Shown: positions 8,891 through 18,485, counted from the first letter of the stretch. The stretch: DNA of 64,000 bases from Promethearchaeota archaeon (GCA_030603385.1 JAUVXW010000006.1:1-64000); one strand, 5' to 3'. Numbers and translations are program-made. Notes: a model not told the origin generated them from the sequence alone.

Positions 8891-10129
8891 CTAAAAGAGT
8901 GCCAGAGGAACCTCTTTAAGTAGGTCTACAGTGGTATATTGATTTTTACCACCAGTTCTCAAATAATCCATTGCTTTTTCAATTCCTCCAATAGTCAGGT
9001 GGAAAGTGGGAATGATTTTAGAGATTTTCATCTTAGTCCACGACATCCACTCCAATCTGACTGGTTCGGGGTTTAACCAAATCACATTTCTTTTATAATG
9101 CTTAGCAATTTCACTTACATAATAAAGTCCTGGCTTTTTATTGCTTGCATCATCATAAATGGCACCATGGGGGTTGACTATTTCACTACGGTGCATAGTT
9201 TGATCTCCCACAATTATTACACGATAAGAATCGTCGTATTTTTTTAATAAATCCTCAAATTCTATTGCCTGATCTGTATTTCGTTCAGCGTTCTCGTACA
9301 AATAATTATAAATACAATTATGAAAGTAATAGTACTTAAAATCTTTCCAATGAGATATACTATTAGCTGCAGAGAACAAAAGATTTGCTTGGTGAATATA
9401 AATATCCATCGTTCCACCGACGTCCATCAATAGTAAAAGCTTTATATTATTCTTTTTCCTTTTATTGAAGATCAGCTCAATATCACCCCCATTACGCCCC
9501 GTTTCATGAATTGTCTTTGGAAGATCCAACTCATCTTTTTTCCCAATTTCATCTAATCTTCTTAGACGCTTTAACGCGATTTTAATTCGACGTGTATCTA
9601 TGACTAAGTCTTTTCGATAATCTTTAAATATCCTTTTTTGAGCGATTTTTACCGCGGTTTGCATACCATAGCCACCAGCAATTCTAAATCCTTCTATATT
9701 TAGACCTGAGTGCCCGAATTTTGATTGTCCTTGCGTACCAATCCACATATTTCCAAAATTATGTTCTCCATCCTGTTCTCTAAGTAGCTTTCTGAATTGT
9801 TTTTCTAAATCTTCCAAACTTGTATATTCAAAAAATTCTTTTGAAATTCCGGGCATACGGAGGATTGAAATATTTGTTTGGAGCCACTCCCAAATCTCTT
9901 GTTTAATATCTTCAGGAAAATCTAAACCAGCATCTTTAAAATAGTTAGCGAAAGCAATGTCATAGATATCAAAATGATGTTCATTCTTGCAAAGAATTGA
10001 ACGAGAGATATAATAAAAATCAACTGTGTTCTTTATTAAACCCTTATCAAGTGCCTCCAATAAGGTCATAAATTCTGTAATACTAACCGGTAATATTTTC
10101 TTAAGGTAAAAAAAATAGTCTAAAAACAT
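8891..10129 (-). CDS. VWA-domain CoxE-like protein
   Basis: LLLLMDVGGTMD (MIDAS-like), TGRNGGDIEL and LNPEPVRLEWMSWTKMKI typical of CoxE-like proteins. Confidence 0.82.
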   Translation of the reverse strand: MFLDYFFYLKKILPVSITEFMTLLEALDKGLIKNTVDFYYISRSILCKNEHHFDIYDIAFANYFKDAGLDFPEDIKQEIWEWLQTNISILRMPGISKEFFEYTSLEDLEKQFRKLLREQDGEHNFGNMWIGTQGQSKFGHSGLNIEGFRIAGGYGMQTAVKIAQKRIFKDYRKDLVIDTRRIKIALKRLRRLDEIGKKDELDLPKTIHETGRNGGDIELIFNKRKKNNIKLLLLMDVGGTMDIYIHQANLLFSAANSISHWKDFKYYYFHNCIYNYLYENAERNTDQAIEFEDLLKKYDDSYRVIIVGDQTMHRSEIVNPHGAIYDDASNKKPGLYYVSEIAKHYKRNVIWLNPEPVRLEWMSWTKMKISKIIPTFHLTIGGIEKAMDYLRTGGKNQYTTVDLLKEVPLALF

Positions 10130-10301
10130 GGAAATTTGAAATTTAAGTTGGGAATTTTAGTTTGTACTTACTTAGTTATAATTTGTTATTTTCTTTTCTA
10201 CTTTTTTTTTTTGAAAAAGATAAAATCATTAGATAAAGCTCCAGATAATAGTGTTTTTTTGATAGTAAAAGTTTAAAGTTTATTCTTAGATTAGAATTAC
10301 A

Positions 10302-10715
10302 CTAATCTTCTTTTAAAGGAACTTTTTTAATATTCTCTAATCTTGTAGAGAGATTTGTCTTTTTAATATATCGAGAAAGATCCCTGTTCAGTAATTCATT
10401 TTCAGTATTCAGTGATTTAGAATTTTGCAACCTTTCTGTAAAACTATTCTTTCCATTATCATTATTAATACTGTTGTCAATAGGAAGTTCTGTGATAAAT
10501 GATTTTGAAAGATCCTTAATTATTCGGTCTTTAACAGGATCCGGTTTACCGTATCTATGTCCTGTAAAGTTACACTCAATAGATTTTTCGTTATTTAATT
10601 CATAATAAGAACATCTACGGCAATATAAATCCTGCAAATATAGAAGCGTCTTAGGGCATAATATTAAATCTATCCTAATTTTGTTGGGTCTAATTGGTAT
10701 CTTATTAATTTTCAT
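10302..10715 (-). CDS. Hypothetical protein with N-terminal Cys motif
   Basis: ILCPKTLLYLQDLYCRRCSYYELNNEKSIEC; open frame only. Confidence 0.45.
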   Translation of the reverse strand: MKINKIPIRPNKIRIDLILCPKTLLYLQDLYCRRCSYYELNNEKSIECNFTGHRYGKPDPVKDRIIKDLSKSFITELPIDNSINNDNGKNSFTERLQNSKSLNTENELLNRDLSRYIKKTNLSTRLENIKKVPLKED

Positions 10716-10897
10716 CTTATTTCTCTCTTAAAGAACCCATGATTACAAAGACTTGAAGAATTTGTCTCAAATCAAAAGATAAATACAATAAATTAATGAA
10801 AATTGAGAATTATAAATCTATTTATACATAATTTCGTATTGAAATTTCATTATAGCACAACAAAAAAGTTAAAAATTACATTTGCAAGTAATAGCTT

Positions 10898-11077
10898 ATG
10901 TATCTAATAATTTTTCCAGAGGGCCAAAGAGCACATTTTAGCAATCAAACCGAGTTTTGTAAGAGTGTGAGAGATTACCTTAAAAAGAAAAAGGGCAAGT
11001 GGGTTAAGATAAAGTGTTACTATACCACTTCGAAAAACGTAAATGAAGCGTTCCAACAATTATATGGGATAAAGTAG
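10898..11077 (+). CDS. Small hypothetical protein (59 aa), below the ORF-track cutoff
   Basis: ATG...TAG frame MYLIIFPEGQRAHFSNQTEFCKSVRDYLKKKKGKWVKIKCYYTTSKNVNEAFQQLYGIK. Confidence 0.35.
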   Translation: MYLIIFPEGQRAHFSNQTEFCKSVRDYLKKKKGKWVKIKCYYTTSKNVNEAFQQLYGIK

Positions 11078-11100
11078 GTAGTTTAGAGTTCGAATTGAAT

Positions 11101-11769
11101 TTATTCTCTTACTATTCCAATACCCTTCTTTCTTAAATTTTGGATAACAAAATCGTATTTAATTAAGGGCTCATATTCTAAATCAGGAATTCCTAAACTA
11201 TTTATCTGTTCTTCCGTATAAATGTTAAACAGGATAGCAGCTCTATACTGAATACCATATTTTTTAAGCAACTTTAATGCTTTTAATTGATTATTAAAAA
11301 GTTTCCCGTCAACTCCAGTGTTTTGCTCAAAAGTCTGCTCATCGACTCCTTTCAGAGAAACTCTCACATATAAATTGCTAAATTTGCTTAAATCCTTAAT
11401 ATAGACTTCATCTAATAAGATTCCATTGGTTTCAAGAATAAATAGAATATTTTCTGGAATACAACTCAAGAGCTTAAGTAAGTGGTCTTTTCCAATGGTT
11501 GGTTCTCCTCCACTTACTCGTACTAGTGGTTGGTTCATAGTGAGAAGTCTTTCACTCACACTCTTAGGGGAATAATATTTGCCAAATTTTTGAGGATGCC
11601 ACACTTTTTTCTGAGCCCAACAATACACACATCGAAGATTACAGCCCAAACAGTCAGCAGTCGCACATCCACCATAGAATTGAGTTTTACGGAATCTATA
11701 ATACTTTTTAGAATCGTTTTTACACACTTGATTCTTAACAGTCTGAGCTAACTTAAAAGGATCGACCAT
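11101..11769 (-). CDS. Radical SAM protein
   Basis: CNLRCVYCWAQKK and VRVSGGEPTIG. Confidence 0.85.
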   Translation of the reverse strand: MVDPFKLAQTVKNQVCKNDSKKYYRFRKTQFYGGCATADCLGCNLRCVYCWAQKKVWHPQKFGKYYSPKSVSERLLTMNQPLVRVSGGEPTIGKDHLLKLLSCIPENILFILETNGILLDEVYIKDLSKFSNLYVRVSLKGVDEQTFEQNTGVDGKLFNNQLKALKLLKKYGIQYRAAILFNIYTEEQINSLGIPDLEYEPLIKYDFVIQNLRKKGIGIVRE

Positions 11770-12088
11770 ATTCTATTATAAGAAAGGAATTGCACTTTTA
11801 AAATCTTGACTTTAAAAGATTATAAATATAGTATTTTTGTCGGGATCAACCCTACCTTATTTTCTGGTTAATTCCAACCTTTAAAACTGAAAGAGACTTG
11901 TTTTTTATATAATAAAAGGGAAATTGTATAGGTATGGGAGAAAAGAAGAATCTCGATCTCTCGTTGATGAACTTTATTGAGCCAGTTCAAGCTAGTCAAG
12001 ACTACTTTATCAATAAAGAAATTACCAAGTTAGTAAAAATTGAACTAAAAGGATTTCCCTATTTACCATAAAAAGTATTTAAAATTCC

Positions 12089-12292
12089 CTACTTATTTTG
12101 GATTTGATTGATTTTCTTCTTCATTTGATTTTTTAAAAATTTAGAGACTGTTATATATTTAGAGGGAATACCTTTTTCATAGTTTTCCTTTTCTTTTTTT
12201 AAACATATGGGGCATACAGCTAATTTCAAATCATTTCTAAATTCTTTGCCACATTCTAAGCAGAGATAAAGTGTTTCAGACTCCATCGTCAA
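12089..12292 (-). CDS. Small zinc-ribbon protein
   Basis: YLCLECGKEF...LAVCPICLKK. Confidence 0.5.
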   Translation of the reverse strand: MTMESETLYLCLECGKEFRNDLKLAVCPICLKKEKENYEKGIPSKYITVSKFLKNQMKKKINQIQNK

Positions 12293-12510
12293 ACATACTC
12301 CTTTTCAATGCTTTATTACGGTTTTTTATATAATCATGAAAATAATAAAAATAAATTATTAAAATATAGGGAGAGCAGAAATTTTTGAGAATTGGAATGA
12401 AAATAAATATATTATTCAAAATAGAATGGGGGCGAGACCTATGGGTTATTAAAAGGGAAGGGAGTCGATAATTTCAAGAAAGATGTTTTAAAATAATGTA
12501 AAGGAAATAG

Positions 12511-12870
12511 TCAGGATTTTAATAGATTGTCAAGCTCAATGAGTTTATCTAATACCATTTTACCTTTTTTAGTTAATCTGATAATTTTCTTATTATTTTT
12601 CCGTTCAATAGCTATCAATCCCCTTTCTATTAATTTGGATTTTATTCTGAGAAAGGAGTTATAGTAGCTGAATTCTTTTAATTTCTGGTAAAAGTTGTGG
12701 GTTTCTGTTCTATTATTTTTACATTGGGAAAGTACCCGAAAAGTGTCCCAAAAACCCCTTTTTTTAACAAATTTGAATAACTCCTCTAAAGTCAGATTAA
12801 TTCCCTTAACTATTATTCGAGATATATAATAGTAAAGAAGCGTTTGGATTAAAATATTGGGTGTAGAAAT
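12511..12870 (-). CDS. Winged-helix-like protein lacking a canonical start codon (open frame begins ATT after an upstream stop)
   Basis: Translation ISTPNILIQTLLYYYISRIIVKGINLTLEELFKFVKKRGFWDTFRVLSQCKNNRTETHNFYQKLKEFSYYNSFLRIKSKLIERGLIAIERKNNKKIIRLTKKGKMVLDKLIELDNLLKS; wHTH-like C-terminal half. Confidence 0.5.
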   Translation of the reverse strand: MSTPNILIQTLLYYYISRIIVKGINLTLEELFKFVKKRGFWDTFRVLSQCKNNRTETHNFYQKLKEFSYYNSFLRIKSKLIERGLIAIERKNNKKIIRLTKKGKMVLDKLIELDNLLKS

Positions 12871-12948
12871 TTAGTTATTCACCTTAGTTTTTTTCTTTAT
12901 AAATACTCATCAATATTCCAACAATGATATACCATTTAAGGTGATAAA

Positions 12949-13254
12949 ATGAGTCTTGATGAGCTGATTAGTATTGAACATGTAGAGTTTGAAAGGTCGA
13001 GAATTCAAGAAACTTATTCAGTAAATAACCTTCTCCTATCAAGGTTGTTTGAAGAATTGATAACAGAAGTAAAAAAAGACATTTTGCCTGTTTTAGATAT
13101 GTATATCTTGCTACAAACATTACAATCTGTTCCGTTTACTGATGAGGTAAAAGGTATTGAGATTATTGAAATCCTTAGTAAATGGATGAGTGAGGAGCTT
13201 TACGGAAAAGAAGTAAAATGCTCTGAAATTGCAAAAAAGCGAGGAAAAAAATGA
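12949..13254 (+). CDS. Hypothetical protein, possibly the N-terminal part of the following ORF
   Basis: Open frame; overlaps 13229..16090 by 26 bp in another frame. Confidence 0.5.
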   Translation: MSLDELISIEHVEFERSRIQETYSVNNLLLSRLFEELITEVKKDILPVLDMYILLQTLQSVPFTDEVKGIEIIEILSKWMSEELYGKEVKCSEIAKKRGKK

Positions 13255-16090
13255 GTCTAAACTAGAAAAATCATCTGAATCTCAAAACACTAGTAAAAAA
13301 GAATTAAATAAAATAGAAATTACTGCTTCAAAATCACAAAAACAAAGTAAATCAAGTGAAGATTCGGATAAACAGAGCAAGAGTGAAATAGTCTCAAAGA
13401 ATAGACTAGAATTGAGAGAAAAATATAGACAAGAAACAGGGAAGAGACCAATTTACAATAAAAAGGAAACTAAAGGATTTCTTTCTTGGTTAGAAAAAAG
13501 AAAAAAAATAGTTATAAAAAAGATACAAGTAAAAAAGGAAGAAAAAATTGGAGAAGCAAAAGAACAGTGGCAAATTCTTCTAGAAAAATGGATATGGGAA
13601 GCTAATGAATCTAAAATCTCAAAAGAGATCAAAGAAGAGCTTATAGATATTATTAGGAAATATCGAAGGTTTAGAGAAATATATCTAAAGTTGATTAAAT
13701 TACTCGAAAGAAGGAATCTAACTGAGGAAGAAAATGAAGTTATTGAAAAATTGTTTAAAAAACTTGAACAAATAAATCAAATTCAAGCAAATATATTTAC
13801 AAATCTCAGAGCCTTTCACTCGATATATAATCAATATCATATATGGGACATGAATCGAATTCTAAAAGAGCGTGAAAAATTCATAAACTACCTTATACAG
13901 AAGTTACAGAATCTAAAAATTAATGAAAGAACTCCGCAAGGTGTTGAAAAAAGTTGGAAGGAGGTTTTAAAAGAAAATTTACATAGAATAACAACCTTAA
14001 GCTTCAAGCAAAAATCACAAATAGTTAAGATCATCCAAAAAAATAAAACAAATGAAGAAGACAAGTCGGAGCTTGTCTCGATATTAAAAAAACTTCCAAT
14101 AGAAGATTTGATTTCTTTATTAGGAAAAGATTTTGAAAAACACTCAAAAAATTATATAAGATGGGGTTGGGACTTTTATGAATATATCAAGAAAGACATG
14201 CTAATTTCCTACATAAACAAAAATGAATCTAATTATTTTTTAGGAAAGAATATCTCTGTTGAAACAGCCAATAAAATCATTAGGAAATGTCTTGAATTTG
14301 ACATAGAAATAAAAAACTTATTTGATTATAAAGGAAGAACTTCTAAACTAAAGCTAGTATGTAAAAAATGTGGTCATGGAAGTGAAGAAGGAAAAGAATG
14401 GTATAAAACAGGAAATAACATTCTCAAAGTAACTTGGAAAGGATGTCCAAAATGTCAAAGTAGAAATAGACTTATTAAATACTTCAACCTTTTGAAGACT
14501 AGAGCAAGCCAAAAAGGACTTGAAGTTATTTCTGATTTTAATGATTATCAAAATAGTCGATCAAAAATCAAATTATCTTGTCTTAATCCTGATTGTTTAT
14601 TTGGTCAAAATGGTGATTGGTCCAGAGTTGCTAGCTCCATAATGGAATCAAGTTTTCACGGGTGTCCTAAATGCTATAAACCTCAAATAGGTACTTTAAA
14701 AAGCAAGCAGTATTACTATAAGGAATTGAAGACCTTAGCTACATTAAAAGGCGGAAAAATTATAAATGAGAGATATACGAATAGTAGAAAAAAATATGAA
14801 TTTGAATGTAAGAATGGTCATACTTTTAAAAGATATCCTTATGAGATAAAAAAAGGTTATTGGTGTAAACAATGCTTTAAGAATAAGAAATTAAAAGAAA
14901 TGCAAAAAATTGCTAGAAAAAAAAATGGAAAGTTAATATCAACTGAATATGTTAATGCTCTTACTCCCTTAATTTGGGAGTGTAATAAATGCTTTTTAGA
15001 AGGAAGACCTTTTAGATGGTCAGCGCGACCTGCTGATATTAAAAAAGGTAATTGGTGTCCGAAATGCGCAGGTAAATTTAAATATTCTATTGAAGATATG
15101 AAGAAATTTGCTACTTCGAAAAAAGGCTATTGTCTCTCAAGTGAATATAAAAATATGAAATCTCCTTTATGGTGGAAGTGTGGTGAATGTGGAAATGAAT
15201 GGTTATCTACTCCTACAAGTGTTATTCATCAAGGAACTTGGTGTCCAAGATGTGGGCGTTTAGGCATCAGTGAAAGAGTTTGTCGAAAATTTTTTGAAAT
15301 ACTTTTTAATAAGGAATTTCCGACCACCACTAGTTTAAAATGGTTAGTGAATGAAAATGGTTATAAAATGCATTTAGATGGCTACGATGATGAATTAAGA
15401 ATAGCCTTTGAATATAATGGGATTCAACATTACATATACAATAAACATTTTTATAAAACAAAAGAAGAATTTGAACAAAGAATAAGGGATGATAGACGGA
15501 AAAAAGAATTATGTAATCAAAACAACATTGTATTAATTATTATTCCGTATTATGTATCTTTTGATGAAATGGAAGATTTCATAAGGAAAGAATGTAAAAT
15601 AAGAGGAATTCATATTCCTGAAACAGAGGATAAAATTGATTGGAATGATTTTAATATAGCTACTCCTAATAAATTAACTGAAATGCAAAATGCTGCAAAG
15701 GTGGTAGGAATTAAGAGATATGGATATCCTGGTAAATGTTTATCAAATAATTATTTAGGGAGATTTACACCTTTAAGATGGGAATGTGGGAATCCCTCTT
15801 GTAGACATCAATGGTGGGAGACTCCAAATAATGTCATTAATCATCAAAGATGGTGTCCACGCTGTGCAGGAAAAAGATATACTATTAAAGATATGCATAT
15901 ATTGGCATCAGAAAAATTAAATGGAGGAAAATGTTTATCTGAAAAATATAAAGGTGCAAAGGTTCATTTGGCATGGGAGTGTGGTATATGTGGGAATATA
16001 TGGTCTGCAAGTCCAGATAATATACGTAGAGGTAAAGGATGTCCTAAGTGGAGAGAACATAAATCTAAAAAAAAGTTAAAAAGAATATAA
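13229..16090 (+). CDS. Multi-zinc-ribbon (treble-clef repeat) protein with embedded Vsr/PD-(D/E)xK-like nuclease domain
   Basis: About seven modules of CxxC...W...(G/W)CPxC; HLDGYDDELRIAFEYNGIQHYIYNKHF...RDDRRKKELCNQNNIVLIIIPY. Confidence 0.8.
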   Translation: MQKSEEKNESKLEKSSESQNTSKKELNKIEITASKSQKQSKSSEDSDKQSKSEIVSKNRLELREKYRQETGKRPIYNKKETKGFLSWLEKRKKIVIKKIQVKKEEKIGEAKEQWQILLEKWIWEANESKISKEIKEELIDIIRKYRRFREIYLKLIKLLERRNLTEEENEVIEKLFKKLEQINQIQANIFTNLRAFHSIYNQYHIWDMNRILKEREKFINYLIQKLQNLKINERTPQGVEKSWKEVLKENLHRITTLSFKQKSQIVKIIQKNKTNEEDKSELVSILKKLPIEDLISLLGKDFEKHSKNYIRWGWDFYEYIKKDMLISYINKNESNYFLGKNISVETANKIIRKCLEFDIEIKNLFDYKGRTSKLKLVCKKCGHGSEEGKEWYKTGNNILKVTWKGCPKCQSRNRLIKYFNLLKTRASQKGLEVISDFNDYQNSRSKIKLSCLNPDCLFGQNGDWSRVASSIMESSFHGCPKCYKPQIGTLKSKQYYYKELKTLATLKGGKIINERYTNSRKKYEFECKNGHTFKRYPYEIKKGYWCKQCFKNKKLKEMQKIARKKNGKLISTEYVNALTPLIWECNKCFLEGRPFRWSARPADIKKGNWCPKCAGKFKYSIEDMKKFATSKKGYCLSSEYKNMKSPLWWKCGECGNEWLSTPTSVIHQGTWCPRCGRLGISERVCRKFFEILFNKEFPTTTSLKWLVNENGYKMHLDGYDDELRIAFEYNGIQHYIYNKHFYKTKEEFEQRIRDDRRKKELCNQNNIVLIIIPYYVSFDEMEDFIRKECKIRGIHIPETEDKIDWNDFNIATPNKLTEMQNAAKVVGIKRYGYPGKCLSNNYLGRFTPLRWECGNPSCRHQWWETPNNVINHQRWCPRCAGKRYTIKDMHILASEKLNGGKCLSEKYKGAKVHLAWECGICGNIWSASPDNIRRGKGCPKWREHKSKKKLKRI

Positions 16091-16112
16091 TGTCTTTAAT
16101 AAAATTCATCAA

Positions 16113-16996
16113 TTATGTTGGGAACTTTAGTTTATCCAAGGCAATCTCAAAGTCTTTCTCTTTTTTTATTAAAACTCCAAGAAATGGAATATTTGTGCGT
16201 AACTCCTCAATAGTAATTCCACTTTTCAATAACACACCAATCCAATCAAGGAGTTCAGAAGTAGAAGGTAATTTTCTCATTTTCGTTATAGCCCTTAATG
16301 CATAGAAATGGTTAAGACATTGTTCCAATAAATTCACTTTTAAATTCGGATAATGAAGGTTACAGATATCTGCCATAAATTCTCTAGAAGGAAACTCAAT
16401 CCAATGGAATACGCATCTTCTTAAAAAGGCGTCAGGAAGTTCTTTTTCATTATTAGAAGTAATGATGACTATTGGTCTGGTTTTGGTCCTAACAAATTCT
16501 TTTGTTTCTTTGATATAAAACTCCATAACATCCAATTCTTGGAGCAAATCATTCGGAAATTCTATTTACAGTAATGCTAATTATTATTTAGCATTATATC
16601 TGCTTTATCGATCTCATCGATAAGAAGAACGACCTGCTCATCAGAATCAAAAGCTTCTCCTAATGGACCAAAAGTAATATAATCATTAATATTATCAACA
16701 TCGCGATCCTCACAGCCAAATCTACTATCATTCAATCTTTGAACGGTGTCGTACATGTAGCATCCGTCGATGCCTTCAGTTGTACTCTTAATATTCCAAA
16801 TTATCAATCTTTTGCCTAAGTTTAACGATATCGCATGGGCTAGCATAGTTTTTCCTGTTCCAGGCTCTCCTTTCACTAATAAAGGGCGTCCTAAAGCAAT
16901 AGACACATTAACAATATTTCTAAGCTGTGGGTCTGCTAAATACTTAACAGTTTCTGTTTTTACGTCTCCTTTAAATTTATTAAAAGTAGCATCCAT
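16113..16996 (-). pseudogene. MoxR-family AAA+ ATPase, interrupted by a 32-bp hairpin insertion (track ORFs 16577..16996 and 16113..16547)
   Basis: LLVKGEPGTGKTMLAHAI, LLIDEIDKADI | EFPNDLLQELDVMEFYI; removing 16563-16594 restores one continuous frame. Confidence 0.8.
16572..16596. repeat. Perfect 9-bp inverted repeat with 7-nt loop (taatgctaa-ttattat-ttagcatta)
   Basis: Direct read, inside the MoxR interruption. Confidence 0.85.
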
Positions 16997-17020
16997 GCTT
17001 AATCAAAATTATTGTAAAAT

Positions 17021-17073
17021 TAAATAATTTTTGAATTAACTATGGTTGATCATTATTTAGAATTATTACTCAA
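17021..17073 (+). repeat. Direct repeat copy A (53 bp)
   Basis: About 5 mismatches against 18370-18422. Confidence 0.85.
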
Positions 17074-17297
17074 TTAATGAATACTTTATCTTTTTCGAAA
17101 TTCTTTTTTCTAAGAGACATACGCAATAGTAAGTGTGAATTTTAAAATTTCCAATTTATAAACTAAAATAAGAAAATATAGTATTTTGAAAGTAATGGTC
17201 GAAGATATTAATTATACCTAATGAAAATAAAAAGTCATGATAATAAACCTCAAGTTAATTCAACAACTTTTAAAAGATTATAAATCATAATCTTAAA

Positions 17298-17768
17298 TTG
17301 ACAAAAATGAGTAAAAATAATGATGAAAATGTACCCAACGAAAATGGTCAAAAACCTTCAAAATCCAAATGGTGGAAAGTTTGGATATTAACCAATATTT
17401 CGATGGTCGGTTCGGGAATATTTGGTTATTTCTTCTTTCATGTTGATTTTGGACTCATCATTATATATGAAATTATCTTTTCTTTAGCCTTAGGTATTGC
17501 CTATTATATCCGTATAAGACCCTCTATAAAGGTGAATAAAGCGGTTTACATTTTACTTGGAATCACCCCCATCGGGTTTGGCTTATGGATATTGTACGCA
17601 GTTGTGTGTGGATTAACGAATTTTTGTCATTTCCTAAACAATCTTAGACCTTATGGGTATGTGCTTAATATAGTATTTCAAATACTTCTTTTTATTATAG
17701 GAGGATTTATTGGGAATTGGATAGGTAAGACAAGAAAATATCGCCTTCCTTTAAGGCCTTATACTTAA
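17298..17768 (+). CDS. Multi-pass membrane protein, function unknown
   Basis: Several hydrophobic segments (ILTNISMVGSGIFGYFFF, LIIIYEIIFSLALGIAYYI, ILLFIIGGFIGNWIG). Confidence 0.6.
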   Translation: MTKMSKNNDENVPNENGQKPSKSKWWKVWILTNISMVGSGIFGYFFFHVDFGLIIIYEIIFSLALGIAYYIRIRPSIKVNKAVYILLGITPIGFGLWILYAVVCGLTNFCHFLNNLRPYGYVLNIVFQILLFIIGGFIGNWIGKTRKYRLPLRPYT

Positions 17769-17808
17769 ATATTAATTAATTAAAAAAAACTAAATTTATG
17801 GTGCGAAA

Positions 17809-18300
17809 ATGAATTCTAGTATTACTAGAAAAGATCGAGAAATGCCTTATACTCCTTTAATAGGTTTTAGTACTTCAATGATTTTTATTTTAGTATGGAT
17901 GAATGATAACCTTTTTTCAATCTCAGTTATCTTAAATAGATCTTGTCCGTTTATTATCAGATCAATCTTATTTTTTATAATATTGTGTTTAGGAGTGATT
18001 TTTATATATCTTTCACGTAAAACTTTGCTTCATGATGGTGAACTTTCAGATACACTTATTACTAGAGGAATTTATGGGCGTGTAAGACATCCATTGTATC
18101 TTGGGGGGCTTTTAATTTTCTTATCATTCATTCTGTTATCGATTTCTTTGATTTCCATAGCTCTATTTATTATAATGTTCATCTTATACAACAAAATGGC
18201 AACCTACGAAGAGAAAATTCTAGAAGATATGTTTGGTGTACAATATTTAGATTATAAAAAACAAGTGCCAAAATGGATTCCCAAACTAAAGAAAAATTAG
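17809..18300 (+). CDS. Isoprenylcysteine carboxyl methyltransferase/PEMT-like membrane methyltransferase
   Basis: GRVRHPLYLGGLLIFL...MATYEEKILEDMFGVQYLDYKKQVPKWIP. Confidence 0.87.
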   Translation: MNSSITRKDREMPYTPLIGFSTSMIFILVWMNDNLFSISVILNRSCPFIIRSILFFIILCLGVIFIYLSRKTLLHDGELSDTLITRGIYGRVRHPLYLGGLLIFLSFILLSISLISIALFIIMFILYNKMATYEEKILEDMFGVQYLDYKKQVPKWIPKLKKN

Positions 18301-18369
18301 AAGAAAGCAAGATTGATGAAAAATTTTGACAATTACTTAACTGGTTCACGAAACTTACTTGCTAGAAAC

Positions 18370-18422
18370 TAAATAATTTTTAAATTAACTTTGGTTGATT
18401 ATCATTTAGAATTATGACTCAA
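18370..18422 (+). repeat. Direct repeat copy B (53 bp)
   Basis: About 90% identical to 17021-17073. Confidence 0.85.
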
Positions 18423-18485
18423 CGTTTATAATAATGAATGCGAGAACTCCTAGTGGGACAAGATCAACAACCGAGACATTTAATT

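Noticed and set aside
11934-12071. 45-aa plus-strand ORF MGEKKNLDLSLMNFIEPVQASQDYFINKEITKLVKIELKGFPYLP
   Set aside because: Too short and without a recognisable motif to support as a gene
16563-16594. MoxR 32-bp insertion as a classical bulge-helix-bulge archaeal intron
   Set aside because: I could not fit exon-exon pairing or 3-nt bulges around the boundaries; left as an unexplained hairpin insertion
16090-17027. Plus-strand ORFs 16090..16305 and 16770..17027
   Set aside because: Antisense to the MoxR gene halves
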